A stretch of 64,000 nt of DNA from Endothia cerciana (GCA_026119935.1 JALRMH010000026.1:427193-491192); one strand, 5' to 3'. Numbered from the stretch's first letter, positions 22,851 through 34,808 are shown. Numbers and translations are program-made. Notes: generated by a model not told the origin, from the sequence alone.

Positions 22851-23903
22851 GAGAACAAAAGTAGTGCTGCGCAGGTCCTTTATAGACGTTTGAGACGCTC
22901 CGAGCTGCCATTCTCGGTACAGGCAAGAATTGGATGTCCTGGTGTATGGGCAGATCGCAGGAATCCGTATTATGTAGATTGCGGAGTGACGGCAATGTTT
23001 GTGGGGCCCTGCGGTTCTGGACTTTGAGTTTCCTGCAGGTTGAAGAAAGGACTACATACTACGGGCGCTGTTATGCTTGAACCGTCAAGGTCAGGCGGAA
23101 TGTGGGGTAAGTAAGTCGAGGAATGCATTTTGGCATGCAGCTCCTCAGAGCCGCCACAGTTGTGTTGATTGCCAGGTTGAGTTTTTGATGTTGTCGTGTT
23201 CTGACTGAAGGTCCTAAACTCTCACGAGCAACGCCCTTGAACTCGCGGTGCTATGTACAAGTTCCAGTCTGTCTCATCTGGACCCCGGTATTGATTAAAC
23301 AGATGTCAGCGTCTCGGCTGCTCCCGTGTGCTGCAAGTCATAGGCCGATAGTGTAGTGTACTGTAAACCGGGCTCTGGGACCTTGAAGTGCCTGAAAACC
23401 ATAGGTTCCATATATTCGTGTAGATTGCGCCCTCGTGCGCCAAGATGCCAAGCTGCCAAATCGAACACTGGCTTGATGTGTCAAGGGCGATCTGCCATTT
23501 GATCCACGTGGTGTACCGAGATGCGAATCTCGACCAGCCGGAACGCCTTAGAGTCTCAACGCGGGCTCCAAAAGTGAAACAGGTAGCCATGAACTGCCTA
23601 AGGCGCCGAAGTCCATCTTTATCGCTGTCTGGCGGAGTGACTACTGTCTGTATCTTCGTGGGGTACGGTGCGAGTGTCCGCCTCTGTTTGGCATGATAGC
23701 CACGCTCGAATAGCGTCAACGAGAGTTCGACTGTCATCGCCGTCTTCAGCTGGACACATATACTAGGCACATGTTGTATGAGGCGGTTGGCTCTTGTGGC
23801 AACACATTGAACAGTTCTTCCTCCCCAAACCCTCAAGCAACCTCCCACACGTTTAAAATATTATCCTTGACAACAGTTCGTCAAACACATATCAAAGCTA
23901 AAC

Positions 23904-24519
23904 ATGGGCTTCTTCGATGTAGAGGATTGTGAAGGCGGTTCCGCCCCAGACCGTATCGCAATCATCGCAATCATGCTTTTCGCATTCTCCTGGATCCCGG
24001 TCATGGTACGTCTCTCAGAAGTGAAGGCCCCTATCCTAGGCTTTCAGGGGGCTGGTGGGGGGGCTCGCAGGACGTCTTCGTGCAGAGCAACACTGGCGCC
24101 TGGATGGCTTCTTAAGCCCCCCCAAGGCAGCTCCACGCAGCTCTATTGCTTTCATCTGGCCTTCTTGAGGCAGTAAGCTGTCCCCATAACAGTCGAACTG
24201 CAGATTCTTATCCGTCGACGAAGCCGTGGCCCGGACGATGAGAACCTACCAGTTACAATGCAGGCTTCCGACCCGAGAAGAACCACTACCATCCGGTGGT
24301 GGTATCTAAGAGATGTTATGGTTTAATACCTACTAGGTACGAGAGCCACCGAAAGCCGCCGCCGTGATGGCGGCTCATCCCAATCTCCGGTGTCAGGCAT
24401 GTCCCGCCGACCCGAACCCCTTGCAGGAAGCGCCCACCATCGTTCCGCTAGAGACGTCGACCGCGGCCATCAAGCTGGCAGCCATGAGTTCGAGGATGTC
24501 CCAATATGAAGAGGTATGA
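23904..24519 (+). CDS. Probable small single-pass membrane protein
   Basis: Proposed exons are 23904-24005, 24204-24251 and 24337-24519, giving 110 residues. The first exon encodes MGFFDVEDCEGG followed by a hydrophobic segment, residues about 18-34 (RIAIIAIMLFAFSWIPVM). Splicing at GTACGT...CTGCAG joins it to a positively charged ILIRRRSRGPDDENLP, a classical stop-transfer pattern. The second intron (85 nt, GTTACA...ACTAG) connects to a tail with CQAC and PTIVPLETSTAAIKLAAM. If that intron is retained, the protein ends at 24326 with 74 residues. The topology (short N-terminus, one membrane helix, basic flank) is typical of small fungal membrane proteins of unknown function. No homologue is recalled. 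Confidence 0.48.
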
Positions 24520-25841
24520 CGGAATTGGCTGCCGCCTGCACTTGCTGTTGTGCTGCAATGTCAAGGCAGCTACAGCCGGGTAAGGCGTCCCGGTAGGGGA
24601 GTAAGTTTGCACGCATCTTGCTTCAGGTCTGAGGGGCTCTTCCGTATCAACGTCAGCGCGGACGTTCATGAGGGACAGTGATGGGGAATCAAGGCCAGAT
24701 GAAGCTGGGCAGGAGTACTCCTGTGTGTGCCAGAGATCCGACTTGTGCTACGGCTTGAGTGGGCATGGCTGTGCACGCTGCTGTGCCAGACGGGGCCAGC
24801 TACCAAACGTACAGCAGCCTGGGACAATTTTGAGGTAGCAATCAACAACAGAAGTTCCTACCACACCTAAATATTTCTCGCATGTGTGTGCGCGACTGGA
24901 GCCGCATGGGCCCATCCCCTTCATCTCGCCCCTTTGCTTCATGTCTTGCTTGCGAGATGAGCACAAGGCTCAAGTGTCTGTGCCGGCGCAGCCACCGTTC
25001 AGCCGCGCCTCGATTTCCCCACAGGGAATGTGTCTGTCACGATCTTGGCTGAATCTGTAACCATGAGATGCATGCTGCAGGATGCTGCAGCGGCTCGCCT
25101 CGCGGGCTTATAGCTGCAGATCGAGGTTGTCGACGTCGGAATAACAGCCCGTCGCTGCCGACAGCGCACAGCGCATCAGCCAGCAAAAGAAGATTTGCGG
25201 ATCAGAAGGCGAAAAACACACGTCTCTGTCTGTAGGTCCGTCTCAGGTCCTTTGAGAATAACATCGTTGCCGTGTGCCCGGCGATATGGGCCCAGTCGAT
25301 GACTCTGGGGAGACTTTATCGGGTGGACGGAGAGAAGCTGGACGAGCTCCACAGCCGTCTCGGAGGCAGCTTTTCCTACACCCCGGTGGGCTCTAGCGTA
25401 TGGAGTCATCCCAATGCCAACGCCGACGCTGACCTCCACACCCAACTGACTATATGCTTCACTTTTGGTAAGGTTCCTCTCACCCTCCATGTATCTCTCG
25501 TACCTCACTCATACCATTTATTGTCGTTTTTGAAGTCTTTGGTACATTTAGGTCTCGTAGGTTCTGTGAGGAACAAGAGGCTTCGTGAGCATAGAAAGAA
25601 AGGATTGGATTATCTAGAAAAGAAGATATCTAACATAGGAGCATGAAAAGGGTGGTTTAAGTAGGCCATAGTACTCAGGGTTAGGGTCTGTGAGCGCTAT
25701 TCCCCACAGGTTCAGCTCATGACGACCTCAGCAATCACAGACATTATCTGACCCCTTTGGTCGTGCTGGAAATTATCTTTCAAAAGGAGCCCACTATGGC
25801 TTCAGATCCAAACGGCAGCCCGGGAACTGTTCCGGAAGCAT
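24520..25841. other. Intergenic, nothing recognised
   Basis: 1.3 kb between the small membrane protein and the tyrosinase 3' end. A 124-codon plus-strand open frame at 25272-25646 and an antisense one at 25176-25508 carry no recognisable motif. Confidence 0.5.
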
Positions 25842-27098
25842 CTAGTAATCATACTCGTAGCAAAGGTACCCTCCCTGTGTATTCATGACCTCCCGGATCT
25901 CAACGTCGGGCAGGATATCCGAGGTGCTGAGAACATAATCAAGTGTCGTGTTCAGCTTCACGGAAGCTGGCAGCGTGATGTCGTTTTCTTCAAAGAAGGT
26001 GTAGTTCCAAGCATTGCCAGATATGTCAAACAAACGCGAGGACGCGTTCGCCGTCTGCCACTTCCACCACAAGCGGTCGAGGTAGTTGTGGTGCATATAG
26101 AACATCGGGTCGCCCGCAGAGGCATAGATATCCGCCATCTACCAGCGCGAAAGGTCGGGTCAGTCACTGGGTCTACGCAATTTCATCCGCCTCCGAAATG
26201 GAGAGAGAGATACGAAATTTTTTTTTTCTTCCTCTGGGGTGGTTGGGTAGGCGGGGGAGAAACGAAAAGAAACTCACAATCCCTCCACTGGCGTTGTGTC
26301 CCGCGACGTGCGGGCTCGTGTTAAAGTCCACCATGCAGTTAAAGAAAGAATAGTAATCATTGTGGACCGTACACGTCTCGATATGCTCCGTGACCATGTA
26401 CTCGATATTCTCGGACGTCCAGCCGCGGTCGAGGCAGTAGGCGGAGTTCGTCAGGCCGGGCCCTATGTACATGGTGGTGTTGGCAAAGGCGCCGTCGATG
26501 AGACAGCTATCCAGGCCGGTGCCGTTGCTGCCGAAGGACTCAGCAGACCACATCTCGGACCGGAACAGGTCGCCCGCGTTAGCGTCGGCCTCCTCGTCCC
26601 ACCAGCTTATGGGCCCCGTGTAGTTGCACTCGGTGCGCAGGAGGGTCTCGTGCGTGTGCATGTAGTAACGGTGCCACGGCAGGAATTGTCCCTGTTGTAT
26701 GAGATGAGCGAGGATCCACTTGTCTTCGTAACATGGCGGTTACTTACAACATTGTGTATAATATCCTCGACATATATACCATCAAACGTCGCGTTCTGGT
26801 AGGAGCGGTGCAGAGCCTGTAGGTCACTCCAGCGGTTGGTGACGCCGTCGAGGGTCGTCTGGGCCGGCAGACTGAAGAGGCACTTCTCGGCGGTGAGGAA
26901 CCCCTTCTTCTCAGACGGGGACATGTTACGCCACTCCTTACGGACGCGGACATTGTCTGACGAGCAGGTCCCGTTGAAGAAGGTTGGCTGGGTGGAGTTC
27001 GTCCGAGCAGCAAGCTCGCTCGGGTGAGCAGCTCTTGGGACGGAGGCTGCCTGCGTGGAGCCTGCGGCAAGCAGTAGGAGGCTGATGAGGGAATGCAT
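25842..27098 (-). CDS. Secreted short tyrosinase (type-3 copper enzyme)
   Basis: Exons are 27098-26748, 26691-26278 and 26138-25842; introns are 56 nt (GTAAGT...AACAG) and 139 nt (GTGAGT...GGTAG). The product has 353 residues. Residues 1-18 form a signal peptide. Copper site A: His115 and His124 lie in IIHNVGQFLPWHRYY; the third ligand may be His97 (QALHRSY), although the spacing is longer than usual. Copper site B: His245 and His249 (HVAGH), then His271/His272 in FYMHHNYLDRLWWKW. The protein ends shortly after the core, so the C-terminal autoinhibitory domain of intracellular tyrosinases is absent. It likely oxidises phenols to quinones outside the cell or in specialised-metabolite tailoring; the substrate cannot be told. 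Several N-glycosylation sequons are present. A TATATAG box lies about 130 bp upstream. Confidence 0.9.
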
Positions 27099-27460
27099 CG
27101 TGGTGAGAACAAATCTGAACGAGTGGCGGAGCAAGAGCTTAAGGAACGAAGGTAAACGTCCTGCTTGGTGGCGGTGAAGCTACTGCTCTGACTGAGTGTC
27201 TTGGAAGGAGGAGGACTCGGTCTATATACCTACTCTCCCCTTTCCGCACAGGATCGAAATGGCAGTGGCCATCCCTGGCCCGGAGCCCGACGACGTCGTC
27301 GTCAGCAAATGCCTTCCATCCCGTTAGTAACCCATGGGGCATGATGGCCTAGGCTCAGCTGCATGCGGATGTCTCGGAATCCCTCCCTGTCATTAGGCAT
27401 GCGTTCGATATGATGGGGGAAAAGTAAACAAGAAGAGATAGAGAGAAAATAGGGACCCTG

Positions 27461-27461
<1 letters not shown>

Positions 27462-27493
<32 letters not shown>

Positions 27494-27495
27494 TT
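27462..27495. repeat. (ATA)n microsatellite
   Basis: Eleven or so consecutive ATA triplets about 365 bp upstream of the tyrosinase start. Confidence 0.95.
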
Positions 27496-28712
27496 TCATA
27501 CCATGCCATCGCTAACTAAATAGTATACGGTCCCCTTGTAGCCTCAATATGGAAAAACCCTTGCCAAAGCTGGGACGAACACCACATTGCTTCAATCTGC
27601 CCTTACCAGCTGCTAAACTTCCTGCACTCATTATAAATGTCCTCTATCAAATTAAATTTGAGCATCGAGCAAGCTAGCCAATCAATCGGACTCGTCTGCT
27701 AAACCATCGAGTAGAGCTTCGCGGCATTCTGCATCCGACGCAGAGGCAGAGATACGTAGGAGGCCGGCGGAATTCTCCTTCCGTGGGGGCTTAATCCACG
27801 AAAAGAAGAACCAGGTGGGCGCGGCAAGACTCAGACTTGCAAACTCAGGAGAGGAATTAAGGTCTGCCGCGACGCTTGACCACTGCGCCACGCGCCTTGG
27901 GTGCCTGACAAGGGTGATTCCCATAAGGAACGAGGCCGTGGAAGGAAGGTCAACGAGCCTTATGCTCTTGCTTGATACCCAAAAATAGGTTAAGCGACCC
28001 AGGGTAGTAGAAATGGTTCGGAACAGCAGAATCTTCAACGTCCACGCAGCCTCGCGCCAAGGGGTTACGCGGAATGCCGGATATCTTGCCCGTAACTTAT
28101 CTTCATTCCTCGGATTGCGCGGCGACACGAGGCGGCGGCGTCTTATTCCCTTCGTACGGACCGGAGTATTGAACTAACGCGGAAAGATGGGGATTCGAGA
28201 TCGCCTGATACTCGGGTATTCCCGGCCTGTCTCAAGATGAGTAATTCATTCATTGTAGTTGTACCACTATGGTAGTGATTAAGCGTTGGATATTCTCTTG
28301 AGCCTCTCGCTCTATGATGCTCTGGCAGATGCGCATACATAGTAGCCCCTGTGACTACAAAATGCTCGGTGGATCTTGATTTCCTGAGGGCCTTCGCTGC
28401 AGCAGATCGCCTCTACCATAGTACTTGCACATTGGTGGAGTGGCATTTTTGTTATCATAAGAATCTGGCCCACCACTCCTTTCCTCGAAGAAGCTCCAAA
28501 AGGCAGTGGCCTCCGTACAGAGGAGCAGTAAGAACCTATATGCATGTATGGTCTAGTCCGGATCTATCCGGATCTGTGCTGAGCATACAGATAGAGACTG
28601 ATCTGCTTGACATATTAGCATGAAGGTTTAACCCTGGACCCTGCTACGAAACATCAAAGAACATGGCCGCTCAGCTATTAGCGGTAGTAACAAGAAACTG
28701 GCATATAGCACA

Positions 28713-28768
28713 GGGGGGCCACAAAAGTCCGTGGGGGGTGGCAGGGGGCACAAAAAGCTTGTGGGGGG
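28713..28768. repeat. Two G-tract-bounded near-repeats
   Basis: Copy A (28713-28738) and copy B (28744-28768) both read G5-6, a CACAAAA-type core, then GTG and G6. The core of copy B (CACAAAAAGCTTGTG) has dyad symmetry. Four G5-6 tracts fall within 56 bp. Confidence 0.7.
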
Positions 28769-30930
28769 AACGGAACTTAAAAAAGGAAATGATTTCCTCT
28801 GTTTATTTACTTTGCCAGGCCCTACCCCTGGGACTGTTAATGGTACCACCGGGAATCGCAAGCAACCTGCTTGCGGCTCTGTACCGTTTTACCCTTAAAT
28901 AGCCAGCAACTTCAACCCCTTATTCTTGCCACAGGGCAAGAACCAGCTTCTGTATAATCAGAGACCTACCTTCTATCTATAGACTAGTTCCTACTACTGC
29001 TTCCATCGTGCTTCTGCTGCTTAGCTAGGTTATGAGCCGCTCTAACACTATGCCGTGTATATGATTAACATATGCTTTTAAAAACAAGAAGAATATATTA
29101 AGTATGCATTAAACCTAGCATATGTTTAACATACTATGTATGCTCTGTAGAAGCTAGTTATATGTGGGTCTACGCATTACCTAGCCAACCTGCAGCAAAA
29201 CCTACCTTTCTGTACCCCCCCCCCCCACGAGCTAGAACCCCCCAAAGAAGCTGACCGGCTCGATAGGAGATTCTACGTCATCTTCCTCCTTCCTAAAATC
29301 CCACCTTTGACTTTATTTCCGCTAGCGCTCCACTAAAATTAACAACTATGGATGATTCTGCGGGATTACGTAGCCTGATTCTACACCGATCAGGTAATGA
29401 ACCTGCTTCATCCCTTTTTTGTCTTCCTTTTTCTTCTTCTTTGCAGTGGGATCCCTGGAAACCCGCCCCCACAGACCGAGATCGACTGGGATGACGATCT
29501 TGTTCTACAACATCTTGGTGTACACGAACGGAATGCTGAGTATGCCAGTGCCAGTCACAGAAACCACCTGAATTATGCCATGATTGATCATAGCCGACAC
29601 TAATTTCCGGGACATTGAAGTTTTTGATGCGTGACTTGGCGGGGGTGGTCTCGCGTAGTACCTCTCTTTTACAACCGGGACCCGTGTCGAGGTCGAAATG
29701 TTCGACAGCGCTCCAATTACGGGGCTATACTTTATGATCGATGTGGCTCGCTGGACGAAACAAGCCTTCAAAGATGACTGCCCGGGTTTCCTCCGAGTTG
29801 ACTGCCAGTCCAGGTTTTGTGCCTATGGCGACCATAGCCCCATGTCTATCGTTGATACCTTAAAGGTATCAGGAGGCTCTGCACCCCAAGACCCACAGAA
29901 GACGCCATACATACAGCCTCACCTAATCCCGTATATCCGAAGTGCCAACGGGAACATTGATATGGACGGTCCGTTCCGGAGCATGCCCCCTGACAGGAAG
30001 CTGCTTGGCAAGATCCATAGCTACCGCTCATTTGGGTCGAGCAGCGGAAGACAGCCACAGTCTCTGCACCGAACGTCCCGAGTAAGGTTCACTTTATCAT
30101 CCTATACACCCCACTCGGCTTCTTTCATACTTTAACATCCATTACGCATCGTGGAATCATCATATCCAAATGGAACAGATCCATGTTATCTATCTGCCCT
30201 CCTCTCCAGCTCACAGCTTTCCATGTGACTTCCCCGTAATGGTGAAGTGACAACCTGGTTTCCTTCTCGTTCTCGGAGATGGACCCTTGCTGGACCGTTA
30301 TCTGACAGATGCTATAAAGGTCTTGATAAGATCCGACGAGGATGGGTTGAAAAAGATCCTTTTCGCATGTGACCTGGGATGGTGGAATTCAAATGCTGCT
30401 TGATAGCATCCTCTGTTGTGGCGTCGGGACCCGAGAGCTGCCTTTCGAGGTTTTCTTTCGATAAAGCACAAGCGTATTACTAGAGCGTTAGGTTACCTAT
30501 ATCTAATGGTGGCGAGCTGGTCACCAGCACCGCATTGTCGCTGGAGCTGTTGCAGACAAATAATAATCAAGATCTTAGTCCCATCATTAGAGGTGCAAAC
30601 TTCGAAGTTTTGCCACATTTTACTTACTGCCTGCCATTCACACTCTACATCATCTTAAGGACCTACAGACTGTTCTAGGCTCTAGATGATTCGAAGAGTG
30701 AGTCTCCATTATGACGAGATCTTGTTGCTCATGCTCAAAGGCCGAGTTACAAATGTCACACATCATACACAACCTTCTACAGTCCCACGTCAATCCACCA
30801 GACTCAAATAACGCCGAAGCAGTGGTAAACCGTCAGGTCCACGCCAAAACGCTCGCACTCGCAGCCCTCACAGCTTGTAACAAACACTCTCATACGCGCC
30901 CATAGCCTACGGGAGTCTGAAATAGGTCCT

Positions 30931-31227
30931 TTACCCACCTTCAGTTACGATTACGGTATACATATCAGGTCGCTCAACTGTAGTCCCGATTTCATCTGTG
31001 TAGAAGCTGTGACTGTGGTCGAGACGGCGCCCGGCGCTGCTGGAACCGTACTTTGTTATCGAGCCTACCAGAGTCACGAGAGCTTCGGATGGCTCCAGCT
31101 CAGGCTCTTTAGCCCCTGGACTTTCTTCTTCTGATGGCTTCCCTGGGGTTACGATGCCATTATCTTCACGTGAAGAGGAAAGTATGCCCAGGTGTTCAAG
31201 CGTCAACATACTTCCATCCGCCTAGCA
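30931..31227 (-). other. Possible coding fragment, unidentified
   Basis: An open frame on the minus strand preceded by a TTTGCTAG acceptor-like site. It reads ADGSMLTLEHLGILSSSRED, a Pro/Glu/Ser-rich part, then LVTLVGSITKYGSSS and TVERPDMYTVIVTEGG before a TAA. The composition is more protein-like than its surroundings, yet no partner exon and no family were found. It could be the last exon of an old gene. Confidence 0.2.
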
Positions 31228-32018
31228 AAAGGCCGTTGAGTAGAGGGCGCCCATTCCGAATTGGGCTTGTTCCAAGATAATAATGCGATGGAAAATTCGG
31301 AGCCTCCAGCTCGTTGCCTGCTACCAATCTCTCAAGAAACAAGCAATGTGCTTCATATTATCAGCCATAGGAGACTTCCTTGCTGTTAGATATATCCGGA
31401 GCCTGTTATGCTCATATTGAGCCCTCGTTCTGTGTATGAGTCCTTACAATAGTAGCTAGATTTCTTAGTCCGCTTAGTAGGTATCATGATCGCCATGAAA
31501 TTTCTGAGGCTCATACGGTCGAAAAAGAAGGTTGTGAGGAAGGAGAGACATGGTCTCCAGATGTCTCGACAATCTCCGGATCTTACATCTAGGGTTGTCC
31601 TTTGTAGAGGCAGAGAACGGACGCCAGAAGATAGACACGCCAAACCACAATATAAGAGGAAGCGGAAATTTATGAAAGCCCTGACCTCCCCCCCCCCCCC
31701 TCCTCCTGAGAAAAGAAGAGAGAAAGAAGACGAGAGAGAAGGGGGGTGGAGGAGAAAACTTCTAAACTTATGTGGTCTTGCCGTCACCCGCCTGCCTTGT
31801 CGGACCCCTGTATTTCGAAGCCAAAATAGGGCAAGTCAAGGCCGATAGAGCCGCAGGCGGCAAAAGTGGAGATAACGCGCATCTGAGAACCCAATATCAA
31901 TGTCTACTCCGCTGGCATATCTACCACGTTTCTCTCACCCCGCAGTGTCATTGAACAGTACTTACACAGCCTCAGATCCCGTGGAAGATCAGATTTTATT
32001 TGGACAGTACGGGAAAAC

Positions 32019-33591
32019 ATGCCGTGTCAAGTCGTGCATGCCATCGTTCTGGGCTGTTTAGCCCTCATCCTGGGATGCCATGCCTCAGCCGACGCCTCAA
32101 AGAGCCCCCAAGTCCAGACATTGCCTCCTCTGCGAGAGCAGGCCAAGATTGTGGATTCTTGGACAGAAGAGCGCAAGACCCTCGTTCCGAAAATCCTGAC
32201 AAAGTATAATATCGACGCATGGCTTGTCCGTATTCCTCCCAATACTTCATGCATTCCCGCTGCTGCCCGCGCACGGGCTTGAGGGTCCACGTCGGCATGC
32301 CGCAGATCTGATCGCGTTATTGATGACCCTTGTCACAGATAAGCCAACGTGAGTATGCCGAGGATACAGTCTTTTGGGCGCTCAAAGGCTTCACACAGTT
32401 CTCAGCCCGTCGTCGCACCACGCAACTCTTCCTGGCCAATGCTACGGGAGGGTCCCCGTCGGCATACTCCTGGATCGACAACACGCCCCTCGTGTGGTCC
32501 GAGCTGAGGGCCATCCTCGAAGAGCAGCAACCTCGCAGCATCGCGCTGAACACCCACTCTGAGCTCGCCTTCTCCGGTGGTCTGCATGCCGGCGAAAGGG
32601 ATGCCATCGAGGCCGCTCTTGGTAAGGAGTGGACCGACAAGTTCGTCCTCGAGCCCATGATCGCCGTCGAACTAGTCGCCACCATGTTCGACTCACGCCT
32701 CGATTGGTACCGCAAGATGATGGAAACGGCCTGGGCGATCATAGAGGAGGCCTTTAGCAGCAGGGTCATCCAGCCCGGTGTGACTACCGCCCAGGACGTG
32801 GAGTGGTGGATGAGGGAGAAGATCCAAGCGCTTAATTACACGACGTGGTTTCAGCCTAGTGTTTCTATCATGACAGAGAATGATTGCAGCATGTGTTCTT
32901 CGCCGAAGGAGCAGGGACGGATGGGTATATCCCATGGGCCTGGTGCCCCGGCACACTTGATTCGTTTCGGTGATATCATTCACTGTGACTTCGGCGTGAC
33001 GGCCTTGGGGCTTAACACCGATACACAGCATCTCGGATATGTGCTGCAGCCCGAGGATACCGAAGCGGATATCCCGGGGAGTATGCTTGAGGGGCTGAGG
33101 AAGGCCAATAGATTGCAGGACATGACCCGGGATCATATGAAGATTGGTCTGAGCGGCAACGACATCCTCAAGAACATTCGCGCCCAGATGGAAGACGAAG
33201 GGATCGAGGGCAAGATCTACTGCCATGCCACGGGAGAATTTGGTCATAGCGCTGGTACACTGATCGGTAAGTCTAGCCCGACCCTCTGTCGTCAGGTGTT
33301 CTGAAGCAGCTCGTAACGGCCTTTCTAGGAATGACGAATCTTCAAGACGAGGTGCCTTTCTTGGGAGACTTGCCTCTACTCAAGAATACTTATTACAGCA
33401 TCGAGCTGTATGCTGAACACTACATCCCAGAGAAGAACATGACTGTCAAATTCCCGCAGGAGGAGGACGTGTACTGGAGCGAGGCAACCCAATCCTGGGA
33501 GTGGGTATATGGTCGCCAGTCCACGTATCTCTTCATCCACTCCGTAAGCGATGATCCGCCAATGCAAATCCATCCCGAGTTGGAGCTTTGA
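32019..33591 (+). CDS. Secreted M24-family metallopeptidase (Xaa-Pro aminopeptidase/creatinase fold)
   Basis: Exons are 32019-32225, 32339-33266 and 33329-33591 (introns 113 and 62 nt); the product has 465 residues. The N-terminus (VVHAIVLGCLALILGCHASA) is a signal peptide. The first intron has an unusual GTCCGT donor, but joining there gives IDAWL-ISQREYAEDTVFWALKG, as expected for the family. The C-terminal pita-bread domain keeps all metal ligands: Asp286 (HCDFGV), Asp297, His372 (GEFGHSAG), Glu404 (YSIELYAEH) and Glu423/424 (FPQEED). The enzyme should therefore be active, removing N-terminal residues next to proline or acting on a related substrate. It lacks the DUF2205-type extra domains. 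It heads co-directionally into the SDR gene 1.2 kb downstream. Confidence 0.88.
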
Positions 33592-34808
33592 GGCAGGAGG
33601 ATATTATGATTCTTCCAGACTGGACTTCACCATTTATGGAAATTATATGTCTGGAAAGAATTCGACTCTCGATGGGTCTACCGACGCTAGAGTAGGATTT
33701 ATTACAGTAGCCCCCCATGTCATGGGGCCATACCGGCCAAACGCGTTCTATATCTCGGCAAGACGTTACATAAGGTTGGGGTACTTAAGAGGCTGGCCAC
33801 TGTATATACTACTACTATGATACGTAATACATTTCAAGACACGCTGCAATCTGCCGGGGTCAGGCGGAAGTCCTACTTACGATATAATTGTATTTTTCAA
33901 ACGCGTAAAGCAACTCAAGTTTGTGCACCGTCTTTGAAATGCTTCCTGGAAAAGGCTACGTGTGGGGTATTTGCTCGAGACAATATTCTATACCTGGTGA
34001 ATTCTGTATGAGAGAAAACCGTATACTTTGATCCAAGTCTCGTTGGCATTGCCTTCATTCTCCTCCTACTCTTCTACTAACCTATCTTCCTACTCCTATT
34101 CTCCGTATATCCGTGCGTCCGTACGTCTCAGACGTTTTGACTTGCGGTTGCCGCCGCGATACACCGCAACTTACATGATCCTCCAGCCCGTGGCTAAGTG
34201 GCAATGGAGATGCACTCTCATGTAGAGTGTCCAACCTGACTTACTGTCAAACCTTTCCTCGGTGTGATTAGAGTATTGTCGAAGGTTGCATTGTACCTCG
34301 GCTTATAATACTAATGTTCCGGCGCATCCGGGACGACCCTATTTGAACCTAAAGTATTGTTTAGACTACTCGTTTCATGCAAGAGCGTGTTGGACTGGCT
34401 TAGGAGGGAGCCTTGGAATCTTGAAAAAGACTCTGGCCCGGTGATTCGACATACCGAAGTATGAGATTTTGAAGGCGGCGAGACTTGCAAGTGCCGCGGT
34501 TCACATGCCCCTGCTATCCGACCCCCGCCTCAATGCTAACGTTACTCTGTGGGGCCTCATGTACGTTGTTCCTACAGAATAAAATCGCACCTTGAGCCAA
34601 TAATTATGCGACTCTGAGCTGTGAGATTCCGTAGACCACCGAAGTTTATTTTGTGGAGTAGCAACTCGTCTTGAGACGAGACACCGAGGGTTGATCTTTG
34701 AGATAGATTGTCCCCTCTTCGCTATGTCCCCCCGCCCATTAACCCACCAAGTCGTTGTCTTTGAGAGCAGTCCAAGTCTCGAGCAATCCTCTGCCCAAGT
34801 GACCAAAA
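33592..34808. other. Intergenic, nothing recognised
   Basis: 1.2 kb, relatively AT-rich, between two plus-strand genes. No gene is supported. Confidence 0.6.

Larger units (their letters stand above)
21836..23903. other. GH7 promoter region and flanking gene-sparse DNA
   Basis: The first 600 bp are the GH7 promoter. Beyond it, 22462-23848 contains minus-strand open frames (see the possible small gene near 22530-22850) that I could not resolve into a recognised protein. A 180-codon open frame at 23306-23848 on the minus strand has no family features. Confidence 0.5.
27099..32018. other. 4.9 kb gene-poor island
   Basis: The largest gene-free interval in the window. It holds an (ATA)n microsatellite at 27462-27495, a tRNA-like A-box region near 27880-27900, G-tract near-repeats at 28713-28768, an AT-rich zone at about 29040-29170 with an inverted repeat (29065-29076 against 29117-29129), C12 at 29215-29226 and C13 at 31688-31700. 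Open frames are short and lack motifs, except a possible coding fragment near 30931-31227. It may contain old, decayed repeats, but I identified no transposon protein. Confidence 0.5.

Noticed and set aside
23306..23848. 180-codon open frame on the minus strand
   Set aside because: No recognisable motif, no supporting splice structure and a composition unlike the neighbouring genes. It cannot be excluded, but it is not supportable as a gene.
27682..28128. 148-codon open frame on the minus strand
   Set aside because: It runs through the tRNA-like A-box stretch and has no family signature; more likely chance or repeat relic than a gene.
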